Source of the DNA: an uncultured Litorivicinus sp. | GTDB taxonomy: Bacteria; Pseudomonadota; Gammaproteobacteria; Pseudomonadales; Litorivicinaceae | Direction of reading: 5' to 3' | Assembly (NCBI GenBank): GCA_902536515.1 | Contig: CACAXU010000002.1 | Coordinates: 26,951 to 90,950 of the forward strand | Length of the DNA stretch: 64,000 bases | Part shown: positions 45,316 to 55,304 of the stretch, piece by piece | Numbering within the stretch: position 1 is the stretch's first letter | How the letters are laid out: each line of letters opens with the position of its first letter | Notes under the pieces: generated by a model | What the model was told of the DNA's origin: nothing | The model's database searches: none | What the model saw: only the letters and a program-made list of their open reading frames with translations | Made by a program: the position numbers and the translations under genes

Positions 45316-46306
45316 TAGTATGTGAATAATGGGATGAGCATACCCATTGCCAGTACGCGGACAAGGTGATGTGTCGTTACATAGAGTCCATCAGGACTGG
45401 TTTTTATGCAACCACTGGCATTACTTGAAGTCCTTCAGGCATAAATGCGAGTTGGGTATCTGATAGTGGTATATTGATTTTTAACTAGGTTATATCAGCA
45501 CCAACTGCTGCTACAATCTGGCCAATACATTCGGGTGAATAGCAGAAGAGCAATCGTCTTAGTCAAGATCAGTAAGCCTTGTTTCAGGATGTCGATCGCG
45601 AGGTACCATCCGAATCTGATCATTGCAATAGAAATAAAATACCATGGAGCATTTACTAGTTCTATTTCCGAAAAATTGATTGAGCAGTCACTATGGTGCC
45701 AGTAAGTAAAACGCGGGAGTAGTCACCCTAAGTTCTTTAAGAACCTGTGTCATCAACCAAGCGAAGGCCACAAGCAAAATTCAAATCATGAAATCTGAGC
45801 TTCCGAAAGCTTTTGATATGTAATGGGCCTCGGGAACATAAAAAATCAGAGAGGTAATCACTGTTAAACTGCCAGTTTACGGTCGTGGTAGTCGCCGCTT
45901 GGGATATCGATCCGACTACCTGGTGAGCGATGGCAACGGTAGGCGTGAGATTTCCGGGGTCCGGTCATTTGGGCACTAACTTTTCCCATGCCCAGTAATT
46001 GTTGATTGAGATGCCCTAGGGTAAGCAGAATAAGAACCATCGTAAGCAAAAGTAATTACAGGTTCACTGGTCAGTTTTCTGTGTGGTTCAGAACCGCCGG
46101 GGTCACGTGGCTGCCTAGAACGGTGCCGATAAGCATTATTGCGAATTCCGTTGCATCGACACCCTAGTCGAGTGATTCTCTATTAAGGCAAACTTAGATT
46201 ACCACTGCGAAGATGGGTACAATCTAAGCAAGCGGGATTTCGATGGCTTCGAAGACAATGACTGATGCTGCTGACACCAATCCAAAAACAAGTGAAGGCT
46301 GACGCA
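45299..46306 (-). pseudogene. degraded AbrB-family membrane protein (ammonia-monooxygenase/AbrB duplication type)
   Basis: No long ORF, but minus-strand frames give GVDATEFAIMLIGTVLGSHV, LAFMPEGLQVMPVVA-stop and LYVTTHHLVRVLAMGMLIPLFTYYWRHP-stop, in the order of AbrB C-terminal motifs (LAxxPGGLxEM ... VxxHHLVRxxxVxxxxPL), with many stops and frame changes. Confidence 0.7.
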
Positions 46307-46627
46307 TTAGGCATCGTCGACTTGTAGTTCGATCACCCCCTTATCATTAATTCGGATAGGGAAAGTCGATACCTGTCCATAGGCAGGCGCAGACAGTGCT
46401 TGGCCTGTCTTGACACAAAATCTTGCGCCGTGTCGCGGGCATTCAATCTCACCGTTGATATAGAGACCACCACAGAGTTCGGCACCATCGTGTGTACACA
46501 AATCTTCGATCGCATAGACCGCATCACCTTCACGAAAAACCAACACATCCATCTCATCAAGCTCAAAGCGCTCATAAGCTCCATCGACGAGTGCATCGAT
46601 CGTTGAGATTTCAATCCAACTGCTCAT
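46307..46627 (-). CDS. Rieske-type [2Fe-2S] ferredoxin associated with SUF
   Basis: MSSWIEISTIDALVDG...EDLCTHDGAELCGG...IECPRHGARFCVKTG: CxH...CxxH ligand pattern; end of SUF operon. Confidence 0.92.
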   Translation of the reverse strand: MSSWIEISTIDALVDGAYERFELDEMDVLVFREGDAVYAIEDLCTHDGAELCGGLYINGEIECPRHGARFCVKTGQALSAPAYGQVSTFPIRINDKGVIELQVDDA

Positions 46628-46635
46628 AACGCCTC

Positions 46636-47190
46636 CTAAAATAAACCTGCCTCTAGACGTGCTTCTTCCGTCATCCTGCTTGCGTCCCAAGGCGGATCAA
46701 AGATCATTTGTATGTCTGCTTGGTCGACTCCCGACAGTGCTTCAATCTTTAGTTTGATATCTCGGGCCATGATGGGTCCCATACCACAGCCAGGGGCTGT
46801 CAACGTCATATCTACTCTGACATGCGTTCGACCATCGATGAGTTTGGAGATTCTCAAATCGTAAATTAAACCCAATTCAACGATATTCACTGGAATTTCC
46901 GGGTCATAGCTCTGTTTGAGCACATCCCACACTTGATCTTCTAGTGACAGTGTATCCATTGTGCGATGCTGCTTTGGGGCTTCAACACCAAGCCTGGCGA
47001 GATCGTCAGTCTCAATCCGGACCAAACGGCTACCAATGTCGAGCGTTAAGGTATCTCCAAGCGCCTGCATGACTGTGACTATCTCTCCGACACCAATGGT
47101 CAAAGGAATCCCCTGAGGGACTTGTTTCCCCGTCACATTCTCAAGGACGGTCAGTTCAGAGCCTTTGTCGAGTGTCGCAAAGGAGATCAT
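46636..47190 (-). CDS. sufT: Fe-S assembly protein SufT (DUF59/MIP18 family)
   Basis: VWDVLKQSYDPEIPVNIVELGLIYDLRI...MTLTAPGCGMGPIMARDIK...FDPPWDASRMTEEARLEAGLF. Confidence 0.95.
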   Translation of the reverse strand: MISFATLDKGSELTVLENVTGKQVPQGIPLTIGVGEIVTVMQALGDTLTLDIGSRLVRIETDDLARLGVEAPKQHRTMDTLSLEDQVWDVLKQSYDPEIPVNIVELGLIYDLRISKLIDGRTHVRVDMTLTAPGCGMGPIMARDIKLKIEALSGVDQADIQMIFDPPWDASRMTEEARLEAGLF

Positions 47191-48410
47191 CAGTCTGTCA
47201 GCATTCCTATCACGCGATCGAGTGCCTCAAGGAAACGATCCACCTCATCAACTGTGTTGTAAAACGCCACCGAGGCGCGCGCCGTTCCTGGCAGCCCAAA
47301 ATGCTCCATCGTTGGCATGGCACAGTGATGGCCTGTTCGTACCGCGAACCCGAGTTGATCAAGAAGCGTCCCGACATCGGTGGGGTGCGCGCCTTTGACA
47401 TTGAATGAACACACACTTGTCCAGTGTTCGGGGTGACCCAATACATCGACTTTTTTGCGACTCAGCATGGCCTCAATAAGATGTTGATGGACTTGGTGTT
47501 CATGGGCGATAGCAGCATCAAAATCGATGGATTCAAGGTAGTCTAGAGCCCTCGCAAACCCAATGGTATCGGCGATATTCGGCGTCCCTGCCTCGAATTT
47601 CCAAGGCAGTTCGTTGTATGTCGTTCCACTAAAGCTCACACGATCAATCATATCGCCACCGCCTTGCCAAGGCGGGAGAGACTCCAGTAATTCACGTTGG
47701 CCAATCAATACACCGATCCCAGTTGGACCACAGCATTTGTGTGCACTCACTGCGTAGAAATCCGCGTGAAGATCCTGCACATTGACTCGCATATGTGGTG
47801 CCGCCTGCGCTCCATCAATCACTGAAAACGCACTATTGTCCTTTGCCAATTGAATAAATCCCGAGATATCATTGATCGCTCCAATGGCATTTGAGACATG
47901 CCCTATCGCTATGACGGCAACTTTGTGTTCTTTACACAGGTTCTTCGCTGACTCCAAACACAAGGTTCCTGTGGCATCGACCGGAATTGGAATGACCTGA
48001 ATTCCAATTCGAGACTCAAGTTGTTGCCAAGGGACTATATTCGCGTGATGTTCAGTTTCGCCAACTAACACCACATCACCGGATTTGAGACCAGTTGAGA
48101 GAGTATTGGCGACGAGATTCAGAGCTTCGGTCGCTCCTCGGAGGAGGATGACTTCTCCAGTGTCTTCAACTCCAAACCATTGCCCAATTCGTGCGCGCGC
48201 GCCCTCATACGCGTCGGTTGCCTCACCGCTTAAGGTATGGACTCCACGATGGACGTTGGAGTTGTAGCGATCGTAGTAGTCACTGATCGACTCGATGACT
48301 GTTGTTGGCTTTTGTGACGTTGCAGCGTTGTCAAAGTAGACTAACGGTTGTCCGTTAACTTCACGCGATAAAATCGGAAAATCATCGCGAACACTTGCGA
48401 GATCAAACAT
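47190..48410 (-). CDS. sufS: SufS-type cysteine desulfurase
   Basis: PLVYFDNAATSQKP, YYDRYNSNVHRGVH, SAHKCCGPTGIGVLIG, VRTGHHCAMP. Confidence 0.97.
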   Translation of the reverse strand: MFDLASVRDDFPILSREVNGQPLVYFDNAATSQKPTTVIESISDYYDRYNSNVHRGVHTLSGEATDAYEGARARIGQWFGVEDTGEVILLRGATEALNLVANTLSTGLKSGDVVLVGETEHHANIVPWQQLESRIGIQVIPIPVDATGTLCLESAKNLCKEHKVAVIAIGHVSNAIGAINDISGFIQLAKDNSAFSVIDGAQAAPHMRVNVQDLHADFYAVSAHKCCGPTGIGVLIGQRELLESLPPWQGGGDMIDRVSFSGTTYNELPWKFEAGTPNIADTIGFARALDYLESIDFDAAIAHEHQVHQHLIEAMLSRKKVDVLGHPEHWTSVCSFNVKGAHPTDVGTLLDQLGFAVRTGHHCAMPTMEHFGLPGTARASVAFYNTVDEVDRFLEALDRVIGMLTD

Positions 48411-49599
48411 CGACAGATTCCTTGAGCTCGGCGATCAGTTCACCATGCTTCAATTCCCCCAAGAGTTGCGTCTCGACCAATTCTCGGATGTCTCGATGCT
48501 CAATTTTCTCGACGATTTTTTCTGCAAAAGCGTATTGCAGGAAGGCGCGGGCGTTGGCCTCTGACAGTCCACGACTTTTCAAGTAGAAAAGCTCAGTCTT
48601 ATTGAGACTACCAACAGTACACCCATGTGAAGCGGTTACATCGTCGGCATAGATTTCGAGTTCTGGTTTTGGATTCACGCGAGCAGATTCTGACAACAAA
48701 AGGTTTGCAATAGACTGCTCAGTCGCTGATCGTTGTGAATCTTTGCAGATCAGGACGCGACCATTAAATGTCGCCTCCCCTTTCCCATCGACCATATTTC
48801 TGAAGGTCATTTCACTGTTGGTTTCACCGACCACATGGTCAATCGCCAGATGTGTATCGTGGTATTGAGTGCCGCTTGTGATGGCAAGTCCGTTCACCGA
48901 AGCCGATGCCTCGCGCCCAACTAGAGCAATGTAAATATCGTTCCGAGCTAATTTCGATCCGAACTCAATCGTTTGTAGTCGGTAGTTCGCATTTTCACTA
49001 CATTCAACATCGAGATTGGAAAACACGTGAGCAGTAGCGTTGGCTGCTTGAAAGCGCACATGCGTGACCGATGAATCACGTGATAACGCCACCAGACAAC
49101 GTAGTGAGCTGAGATTTGCCGACTCAATATCGGTTGATTCGAATTGTTCGACCAGGGTCAGCTGTCCACCCGCCTCAACTCGCAATACGAGTGTTGCGAA
49201 ACCTGCTGAGCTCGCCTGATTCGCAAGGTGATGCAGATTTAGAACCACCGACGCAGTTTTTTGGATCGTAAGCACCAACCGATTGTTTTCAAGTGCAGCC
49301 TGGGTAAGACCAAATCCATGGGCCTGACTCATCCTGTCAAGGCGTGTCTGCTCGGATGCGGTCAGCGTATTCTCAGATACTGCGCATCCGTCGACCTTGG
49401 GGACATTGACAAATTGACCGCCCGTCAATGCAAATTGTTCTGTAGTCTGCGGACTTGCCGGTTGCCATGTAGTGCGTGCAAGGCCCCGGATCGGCACATA
49501 TTTCCATGACTCGACACGTTTGGTGGGTAAGCCAACTGCTAGCGCTTCTGACGCACAGACGTCCTTGACGTCAGCTAACCACTCACTGAATCCGCTCAT
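48403..49599 (-). CDS. sufD: Fe-S cluster assembly protein SufD
   Basis: KPELEIYADDVTASHGCTVGSLNKTELFYLKSRGLSEANARAFL. Confidence 0.96.
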   Translation of the reverse strand: MSGFSEWLADVKDVCASEALAVGLPTKRVESWKYVPIRGLARTTWQPASPQTTEQFALTGGQFVNVPKVDGCAVSENTLTASEQTRLDRMSQAHGFGLTQAALENNRLVLTIQKTASVVLNLHHLANQASSAGFATLVLRVEAGGQLTLVEQFESTDIESANLSSLRCLVALSRDSSVTHVRFQAANATAHVFSNLDVECSENANYRLQTIEFGSKLARNDIYIALVGREASASVNGLAITSGTQYHDTHLAIDHVVGETNSEMTFRNMVDGKGEATFNGRVLICKDSQRSATEQSIANLLLSESARVNPKPELEIYADDVTASHGCTVGSLNKTELFYLKSRGLSEANARAFLQYAFAEKIVEKIEHRDIRELVETQLLGELKHGELIAELKESVDV

Positions 49600-50339
49600 G
49601 CTGCTTCGATCCCTTCGTAGCCTTCGCGCTCGAGCCTTTCAGCCAGCGTATGGTCACCTGATAATTTGATTTCACCATGCGCCAACACGTGCACAAAGTC
49701 GGGTTTCACAATGTCGAGTAAGCGTTGGTAGTGCGTGATGAGTAAGACGCTACATTCTGGCGAGCGCATTCGGTTGATTCCTTCGCCAACAATACGAAGC
49801 GCATCAACGTCGAGGCCGGAGTCTGTCTCATCAAGGAGCGCGAGCGTTGGCTCAAGTAGTTGCATCTGCAGGATTTCATTCCGTTTCTTTTCGCCACCTG
49901 AGAAGCCTTCGTTGACGTTACGATGCAGGAAGGATTCATCCATTTGCATGACTTTGAGTTTTTCACGCACGAGTTTCAAAAAGTCACCAGCTTTTAACTC
50001 AGGGAGTTCGCGATGTTCTCGTATGGCGTTCACTGCTGCTTTCAACAAATAAATGTTTTTGACACCTGGAATTTCAACGGGATACTGGAAAGAGAGAAAC
50101 ACACCGGCCCACGCACGCTCCTCAGGCTCTAAATCGAGTAGGTTTTGACCCATGTAGATGACTTCTCCGTCGGTCACTTCGTAGTCGTCGCGGCCGGCAA
50201 GCACCGACGATAATGTGCTCTTACCGGAGCCATTTGGCCCCATGATGGCATGTATTTCACCAGTACCGATCTCAAGATTAATGCCTTTGAGGATGGGCTT
50301 ATCACTAACCCGTGCGTGTAGATTGCGAATAGACAGCAT
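49596..50339 (-). CDS. sufC: Fe-S cluster assembly ATPase SufC
   Basis: MGPNGSGKSTLSSVLAG, GFSGGEKKRNEILQMQLLEPTLALLDETDSGLDVDAL. Confidence 0.98.
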   Translation of the reverse strand: MLSIRNLHARVSDKPILKGINLEIGTGEIHAIMGPNGSGKSTLSSVLAGRDDYEVTDGEVIYMGQNLLDLEPEERAWAGVFLSFQYPVEIPGVKNIYLLKAAVNAIREHRELPELKAGDFLKLVREKLKVMQMDESFLHRNVNEGFSGGEKKRNEILQMQLLEPTLALLDETDSGLDVDALRIVGEGINRMRSPECSVLLITHYQRLLDIVKPDFVHVLAHGEIKLSGDHTLAERLEREGYEGIEAA

Positions 50340-51781
50340 CAGCCGATTGCTCCTTCAAGTGTGATACCAAGGAGTGCTTCGGCCTCGACGGCAAACTCCA
50401 TCGGAAGTTTTTGGAAGACTTCTTTACAGAAACCATTGACGACCATGTTGAGTGCGTCCTCTTCACTCATGCCACGCGTCCTCAGGTAGAACAACTGGTC
50501 ATCACTGACTTTTGACGTTGTGGCTTCGTGTTCAAGTTGAGCGCTGGGTTCTTGAGCCTCAACGTATGGGAATGTGTGCGCACCACACTGATCGCCGATT
50601 AGTAGCGAATCGCACTGTGTGAAATTCCGTGCATCAACAGCACCGGGCAGGACCTTCACCAATCCTCGATAGGCATTTTGACCGCGGGCAGTCGAAATAC
50701 CTTTTGAAATAATTGTTGAACGCGTGCGTGGGCCAATATGGACCATTTTTGTGCCGGTATCTGCTTGTTGCTTCTTCCCAGCAACTGCTACTGAGTAGAA
50801 CTCGCCAACGGAATCTGCTCCTTTTAAGACGCAACTTGGATATTTCCAAGTGATGGCGGAGCCTGTTTCAAGTTGTGTCCAACTGATCTTGGCTCGATCA
50901 CCACGGCACTCACCGCGCTTGGTTACAAAATTATATATTCCTCCTTTGCCTTCATCGTCACCAGCAAACCAGTTTTGTACTGTTGAGTATTTGATCTCGG
51001 CATCGGTTTCAGCAACCAGTTCGACAACCGCCGCGTGCAATTGATTTTCGTCACGTTGTGGTGCTGTGCATCCTTCAAGATATGACACATATGAGCCTTC
51101 CTCAGCGACAATGAGTGTACGTTCAAACTGCCCTGTGTTTTGCTGGTTAATCCGGAAGTAAGTCGAGAGCTCCATCGGACACCGAACGCCCTTCGGGATG
51201 TAAACGAACGAGCCATCCGAGAATACTGCCGAATTGAGAGCGCCATAATAGTTGTCGTTTTGAGGAACGACCGAGCCCAGAAACTTTCTCACAAGCTCAG
51301 GGTGGGAATGAACGGCTTCTGATAACGGGCAAAAAACAACCCCCGCTTCATGTAACTTTTCCTTAAAAGTTGTTACCACACTAACCGAATCGAAGACCGC
51401 GTCGACAGCGACACCTGCGAGCATCTTTTGTTCTTCAAGTGGAATCCCGAGTTTGTTGTACGTTTCGATCAATGCAGGATCGACTTCGTCTAGGCTTTTC
51501 GGTCCATCGCCTTGCTTTTTCGGCGCAGAAAAATAACTGATTGCCTGGAAATTAATTGGTGGGTAGTCAAGGTGCGCCCATTCAGGTGGTGTCATCTCAA
51601 GCCATTTGGCATAAGCCTCCAGCCGCCATTCCAATAACCACTTAGGTTCACATTTGCGGGTCGAGATTTCACGAATGACATCCTCATTCAAACCCGGCGG
51701 TAGTGTGTCGGATTCGATGTCGGTCACGAACCCATATTTATAGTCCTGGTCGACTAGTTGATCGATCTCTTGTTGACTCAT
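50339..51781 (-). CDS. sufB: Fe-S cluster assembly protein SufB
   Basis: [52 protein letters not shown]. Confidence 0.98.
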   Translation of the reverse strand: MSQQEIDQLVDQDYKYGFVTDIESDTLPPGLNEDVIREISTRKCEPKWLLEWRLEAYAKWLEMTPPEWAHLDYPPINFQAISYFSAPKKQGDGPKSLDEVDPALIETYNKLGIPLEEQKMLAGVAVDAVFDSVSVVTTFKEKLHEAGVVFCPLSEAVHSHPELVRKFLGSVVPQNDNYYGALNSAVFSDGSFVYIPKGVRCPMELSTYFRINQQNTGQFERTLIVAEEGSYVSYLEGCTAPQRDENQLHAAVVELVAETDAEIKYSTVQNWFAGDDEGKGGIYNFVTKRGECRGDRAKISWTQLETGSAITWKYPSCVLKGADSVGEFYSVAVAGKKQQADTGTKMVHIGPRTRSTIISKGISTARGQNAYRGLVKVLPGAVDARNFTQCDSLLIGDQCGAHTFPYVEAQEPSAQLEHEATTSKVSDDQLFYLRTRGMSEEDALNMVVNGFCKEVFQKLPMEFAVEAEALLGITLEGAIG

Positions 51782-52233
51782 CAGTACACCTCCAAAGTCT
51801 CGATACGGCGATCGGATCGCGCATAGAGCGTGTGTGGGCTGATCAGGTCTTCCAACGTCGTTTTTGTCAGAATGTGATCCACCTGATCACCTAATTCCCG
51901 CCACCGTGACATCACTGAACAATGGTCGGTGAGCCGGCACAGCGTTTCATCTGTCCCGCACTCAGTTATCGCCGTCGGTCCCTCGATGGCCTCAATGATT
52001 ACTTTGACCGGGATTTGTGACGGTGCTTTCGCCAAGCTGTAACCGCCTCGAGCGCCTTGCCTTGATGTCAGCACACCACCTTTAACCAAGAGTTTGAGCA
52101 ACTTTATGCATGTTGGTTTCGGGATGGATGATTCGTCAGACAACTGCCCTGCTGACCACAGAACATCAGGATACTTTGCCATTTGAGCTAAGATCACTGA
52201 GGCGTAGTCAGTCAGTTTTGACAGTCGTACCAT
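51781..52233 (-). CDS. Rrf2-family SUF system regulator (IscR-like)
   Basis: [23 protein letters not shown]; Cys cluster [14 protein letters not shown]; first gene of the SUF operon. Confidence 0.95.
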   Translation of the reverse strand: MVRLSKLTDYASVILAQMAKYPDVLWSAGQLSDESSIPKPTCIKLLKLLVKGGVLTSRQGARGGYSLAKAPSQIPVKVIIEAIEGPTAITECGTDETLCRLTDHCSVMSRWRELGDQVDHILTKTTLEDLISPHTLYARSDRRIETLEVY

Positions 52234-52266
52234 CGGCGCACCACAAATAAATTCCGGGTATGCATT

Positions 52267-52291
52267 ATATAGGACTGATTAAGTCCTATAT
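52267..52291 (-). promoter_or_regulatory. IscR type-1-like operator in the SUF operon promoter
   Basis: ATATAGGACT-GATTA-AGTCCTATAT: 10-bp perfect inverted repeat with GACT-N5-AGTC core. Minus strand reads TTGATA-N17-TATATA(AT), so the operator occupies the spacer. Confidence 0.88.
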
Positions 52292-52298
52292 CAAGCGT

Positions 52299-52721
52299 TT
52301 ATGTGGATTTCGCAACCAATTGTGCCGCTTCCGCCTTCAGCCGTTGCAGCATGGAGGCAAGTCCATTCGCCCGTGTTGGCGATAAATGCTGAGATAAACC
52401 AATCGCTTCGACGAATTCAGGTTCTGTTTTGATTATGTCTTCTGCGGATGCATCGGAATACAAACGTACGACCAGCGCGATCAAACCTGAGACGATCGCA
52501 GCATCTGAATTCGCGCGAACGGACACATGGGATGCCTCACCGTCGACAACCATCCAAACCTGCGATTGACAGCCTCGGACTAAATTCGTTTGGTTTTTTT
52601 CTGATTCATCGAGCGGTTCAAGATCCTTGCCGAGATCAATCAAATATTGGTATTTGTCCATCCAGGAATCAAAAAACTGAAATTCGTCAATGATTTCTTG
52701 CTGTCTTTCAATCAATTGCAT
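52299..52721 (-). CDS. sufE: cysteine desulfuration protein SufE
   Basis: YLIDLGKDLEPLDESEKNQTNLVRGCQSQVWMV, GLSQHLSPTRANGLASML. Confidence 0.96.
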   Translation of the reverse strand: MQLIERQQEIIDEFQFFDSWMDKYQYLIDLGKDLEPLDESEKNQTNLVRGCQSQVWMVVDGEASHVSVRANSDAAIVSGLIALVVRLYSDASAEDIIKTEPEFVEAIGLSQHLSPTRANGLASMLQRLKAEAAQLVAKST

Positions 52722-52791
52722 GTGTGGTCTCACTTCAAAAGGTCACGACAGGGTATACTCCGTCGCAAATTCACGAAACTGACAGGTAGTT

Positions 52792-53655
52792 ATGTCCGAC
52801 GCTCATTCAATCCAAGTCACATCTGAAACTTTTGAGACAGATGTTCTCCAAAAATCACAGGAAACCCCTGTTCTTGTTGATTTTTATGCAGAATGGTGCG
52901 GCCCCTGTAAAACGCTGGGTCCCATGCTTGAAGGACTTGCTGATGAATATGCCGGTGCATTTGTTTTAGCCAAGGTCGATGCGGATGCCGAGCAAATGCT
53001 TGCGGCAGGTATGGGTGTGCGTTCGTTGCCGACTGTTGTCCTTTTTAAGAAGGGCCAACCGGCTGATCACTTCATGGGAGCGTTGCCAGAAGGGGAGATT
53101 CGTGCCATTTTGGATAAGCATGTTGAGCGAGTCGAAGCATCTCTGCTCGAACGTGCCGCTGAGCTTGTCGAATTAGGTCAATATGACGAAGCGATTGCTT
53201 TGTATCAGCTGATTACCGCCGATGACCCAGAAAACTATGACGCGTATCTTGATATGGCGCAGGCCCTACTAAAAAAAGGTGATTTAGACAGTGCTGAAGC
53301 GATTATCGAGCGTCTCCCAGATGCACATCGGATGGATCCAAGAGCAAAGTCGATTGCTGCGGGCAAGGCATTTCAGGATTTATTAGCGGGCGCCCCTGAT
53401 CGCGCAACTTGCGAATCTCGCATCGAGGTTAGTGACGAGGACAGTGAGGCCCGTTATTTCTTGGCCTTACACTTAATGGTCTCCGATGACGTCGAGTCAG
53501 CGATTACGCATTTATTAGCCATCATTCGGACAGATCGTCGATATAACGACGATGCTGCGCGTTTGTTATTGATTCAAATTTTTGATCGGTTGGGTAATGA
53601 CGATCCGCGAACACGAACAGGCCGCAGAAAGCTTGCGACTCTGTTGATGGTGTAA
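52792..53655 (+). CDS. cnoX: thioredoxin-TPR co-chaperone (CnoX/YbbN family)
   Basis: Trx domain with AEWCGPCKTLGPML followed by TPR-like repeats; 287 aa. Confidence 0.92.
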   Translation: MSDAHSIQVTSETFETDVLQKSQETPVLVDFYAEWCGPCKTLGPMLEGLADEYAGAFVLAKVDADAEQMLAAGMGVRSLPTVVLFKKGQPADHFMGALPEGEIRAILDKHVERVEASLLERAAELVELGQYDEAIALYQLITADDPENYDAYLDMAQALLKKGDLDSAEAIIERLPDAHRMDPRAKSIAAGKAFQDLLAGAPDRATCESRIEVSDEDSEARYFLALHLMVSDDVESAITHLLAIIRTDRRYNDDAARLLLIQIFDRLGNDDPRTRTGRRKLATLLMV

Positions 53656-53657
53656 CC

Positions 53658-55304
53658 GTGAGCGAAAAGCCAACGAACTTTATTCGGACAAAGATCGCCG
53701 ACCAAATTAAACAGGGTCAACTGACGGAAGTCGTCACGCGTTTTCCACCAGAGCCCAATGGGTATTTGCACGTTGGTCACGCGAAGAGTATCTGCCTCAA
53801 CTTTGGATTGGCTGAAGAGTTTGGTGGGCGTTGCCATCTTCGATTTGATGACACCAACCCCGAGAAAGAATCTCAGGAATATATTGATGCAATTGAAGCA
53901 GATGTACGTTGGCTTGGGTTTGACTGGTCAGCACTCTGCCACACGGCTGACTATTTTCAGCAACTCTTTGATTGGGCATTGCATTTAATCCGAAATGGGG
54001 ATGCCTACGTCGATGAGCAGTCAGCGGAAGCAATGCGAGCCAACCGGGGAACATTGACGGAGCCTGGAATCGATAGTCCTTATCGTGATCGCTCATCCGA
54101 AGAAAACGAAGCGCTATTTCTAAAAATGCGTGATGGCGAGTTACCTGTAGGGGCGGCTGTTCTTCGAGCGAAGATTTCGATGTCGGCCCCGAATTTGAAT
54201 CTTCGCGATCCAGCGTTATATCGCATTCGGCATCTATCACATCCACGGGCTGGTGATCAGTGGTGTATTTATCCCACCTATGACTATGCCCACGGTCAAA
54301 GTGATGCGATCGAAGGAATCACGCACTCGTTATGTACGCTCGAGTTTGAAGATCACAGACCACTGTACGAGTGGCTCTTGAAAAAACTGCCAGTCCCTCA
54401 TCGTCCAAAACAGACTGAATTCAGTCGCCTTGAGCTTGAGGGGACTGTAACCAGTAAGCGGAAGTTAAACGCCCTGGTTGAGAGCGGTTATGTATCAGGG
54501 TGGGATGATCCGCGGATGCCGACAATCGCTGGGATGCGTCGTCGGGGTTACTCACCCGAAGGAATTCGCTTGTTCTGCGAACGCATCGGCGTCACTCGGA
54601 AGCCTAACATAATAGAACTACAGATTCTTGAGGGTTCGATACGTGATGACCTTGAATGGCGTGCGCACAAAGCGATGGCTGTGTTAAATCCGCTGAAGGT
54701 AGTGGTCATGAACTGGGATCAAGTCCCTTTAGAGCTGGATGTTTCCTGGCACCCTAAGCGGCCTGAATTAGGATCTCGCACCATGCTTTTCGGTCGCGAG
54801 CTTTCGATCGATCGGTCCGATTTTGAACTTGATCCACCGGATGGATTTTTCCGACTATCCCCAGGCGGTAGCGTTCGTTTGAAGTATGGATTCATTGTCG
54901 ATTTCGAGGACCTCGTACTTGATGCTGAAGGGCAGGTATCTGAAGTCCATGTGCGATACGATCCAGAAACCCGTTCAGGCCAGGATCAATCAGGCCGAAA
55001 GGTCAAGGGTACTATTCATTGGGTCCACACAGCATCCGCGAGGGCGGTCGATGTGCGTTTGTATGATCGACTCTTCACAGTGCCGAATCCTGGAAACTAT
55101 GAAGATCCTGCATCAGTCATAAATCCGGAATCATTGATCGATGGCCAAGCATTGGTTGAGCCTGCACTCGGAACACTAATGCCCGATGCCTATTTCCAAT
55201 TCGAGCGTGTTGGCTTTTTTAAACAAGATTCTGAGAGTCCTGATGGCCGGATCATTTATAACCGTTCTGTGACATTGAAAGACGCATGGGCCAAGAAAAA
55301 GTAA
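53658..55304 (+). CDS. glnS: glutaminyl-tRNA synthetase
   Basis: GTG start; TRFPPEPNGYLHVGHAKSICLNF, TRKPNIIELQILEGSIRDDLE. Confidence 0.97.
   Translation: MSEKPTNFIRTKIADQIKQGQLTEVVTRFPPEPNGYLHVGHAKSICLNFGLAEEFGGRCHLRFDDTNPEKESQEYIDAIEADVRWLGFDWSALCHTADYFQQLFDWALHLIRNGDAYVDEQSAEAMRANRGTLTEPGIDSPYRDRSSEENEALFLKMRDGELPVGAAVLRAKISMSAPNLNLRDPALYRIRHLSHPRAGDQWCIYPTYDYAHGQSDAIEGITHSLCTLEFEDHRPLYEWLLKKLPVPHRPKQTEFSRLELEGTVTSKRKLNALVESGYVSGWDDPRMPTIAGMRRRGYSPEGIRLFCERIGVTRKPNIIELQILEGSIRDDLEWRAHKAMAVLNPLKVVVMNWDQVPLELDVSWHPKRPELGSRTMLFGRELSIDRSDFELDPPDGFFRLSPGGSVRLKYGFIVDFEDLVLDAEGQVSEVHVRYDPETRSGQDQSGRKVKGTIHWVHTASARAVDVRLYDRLFTVPNPGNYEDPASVINPESLIDGQALVEPALGTLMPDAYFQFERVGFFKQDSESPDGRIIYNRSVTLKDAWAKKK

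Noticed and set aside
45864-46049. 61-aa ORF in the 45-46 kb gap as a real gene
   Set aside because: Surrounding frames show it is part of a decayed AbrB-family gene rather than an independent protein.
53797-54246. 149-aa minus-strand ORF inside glnS
   Set aside because: Antisense shadow; glnS signature motifs are on the plus strand.
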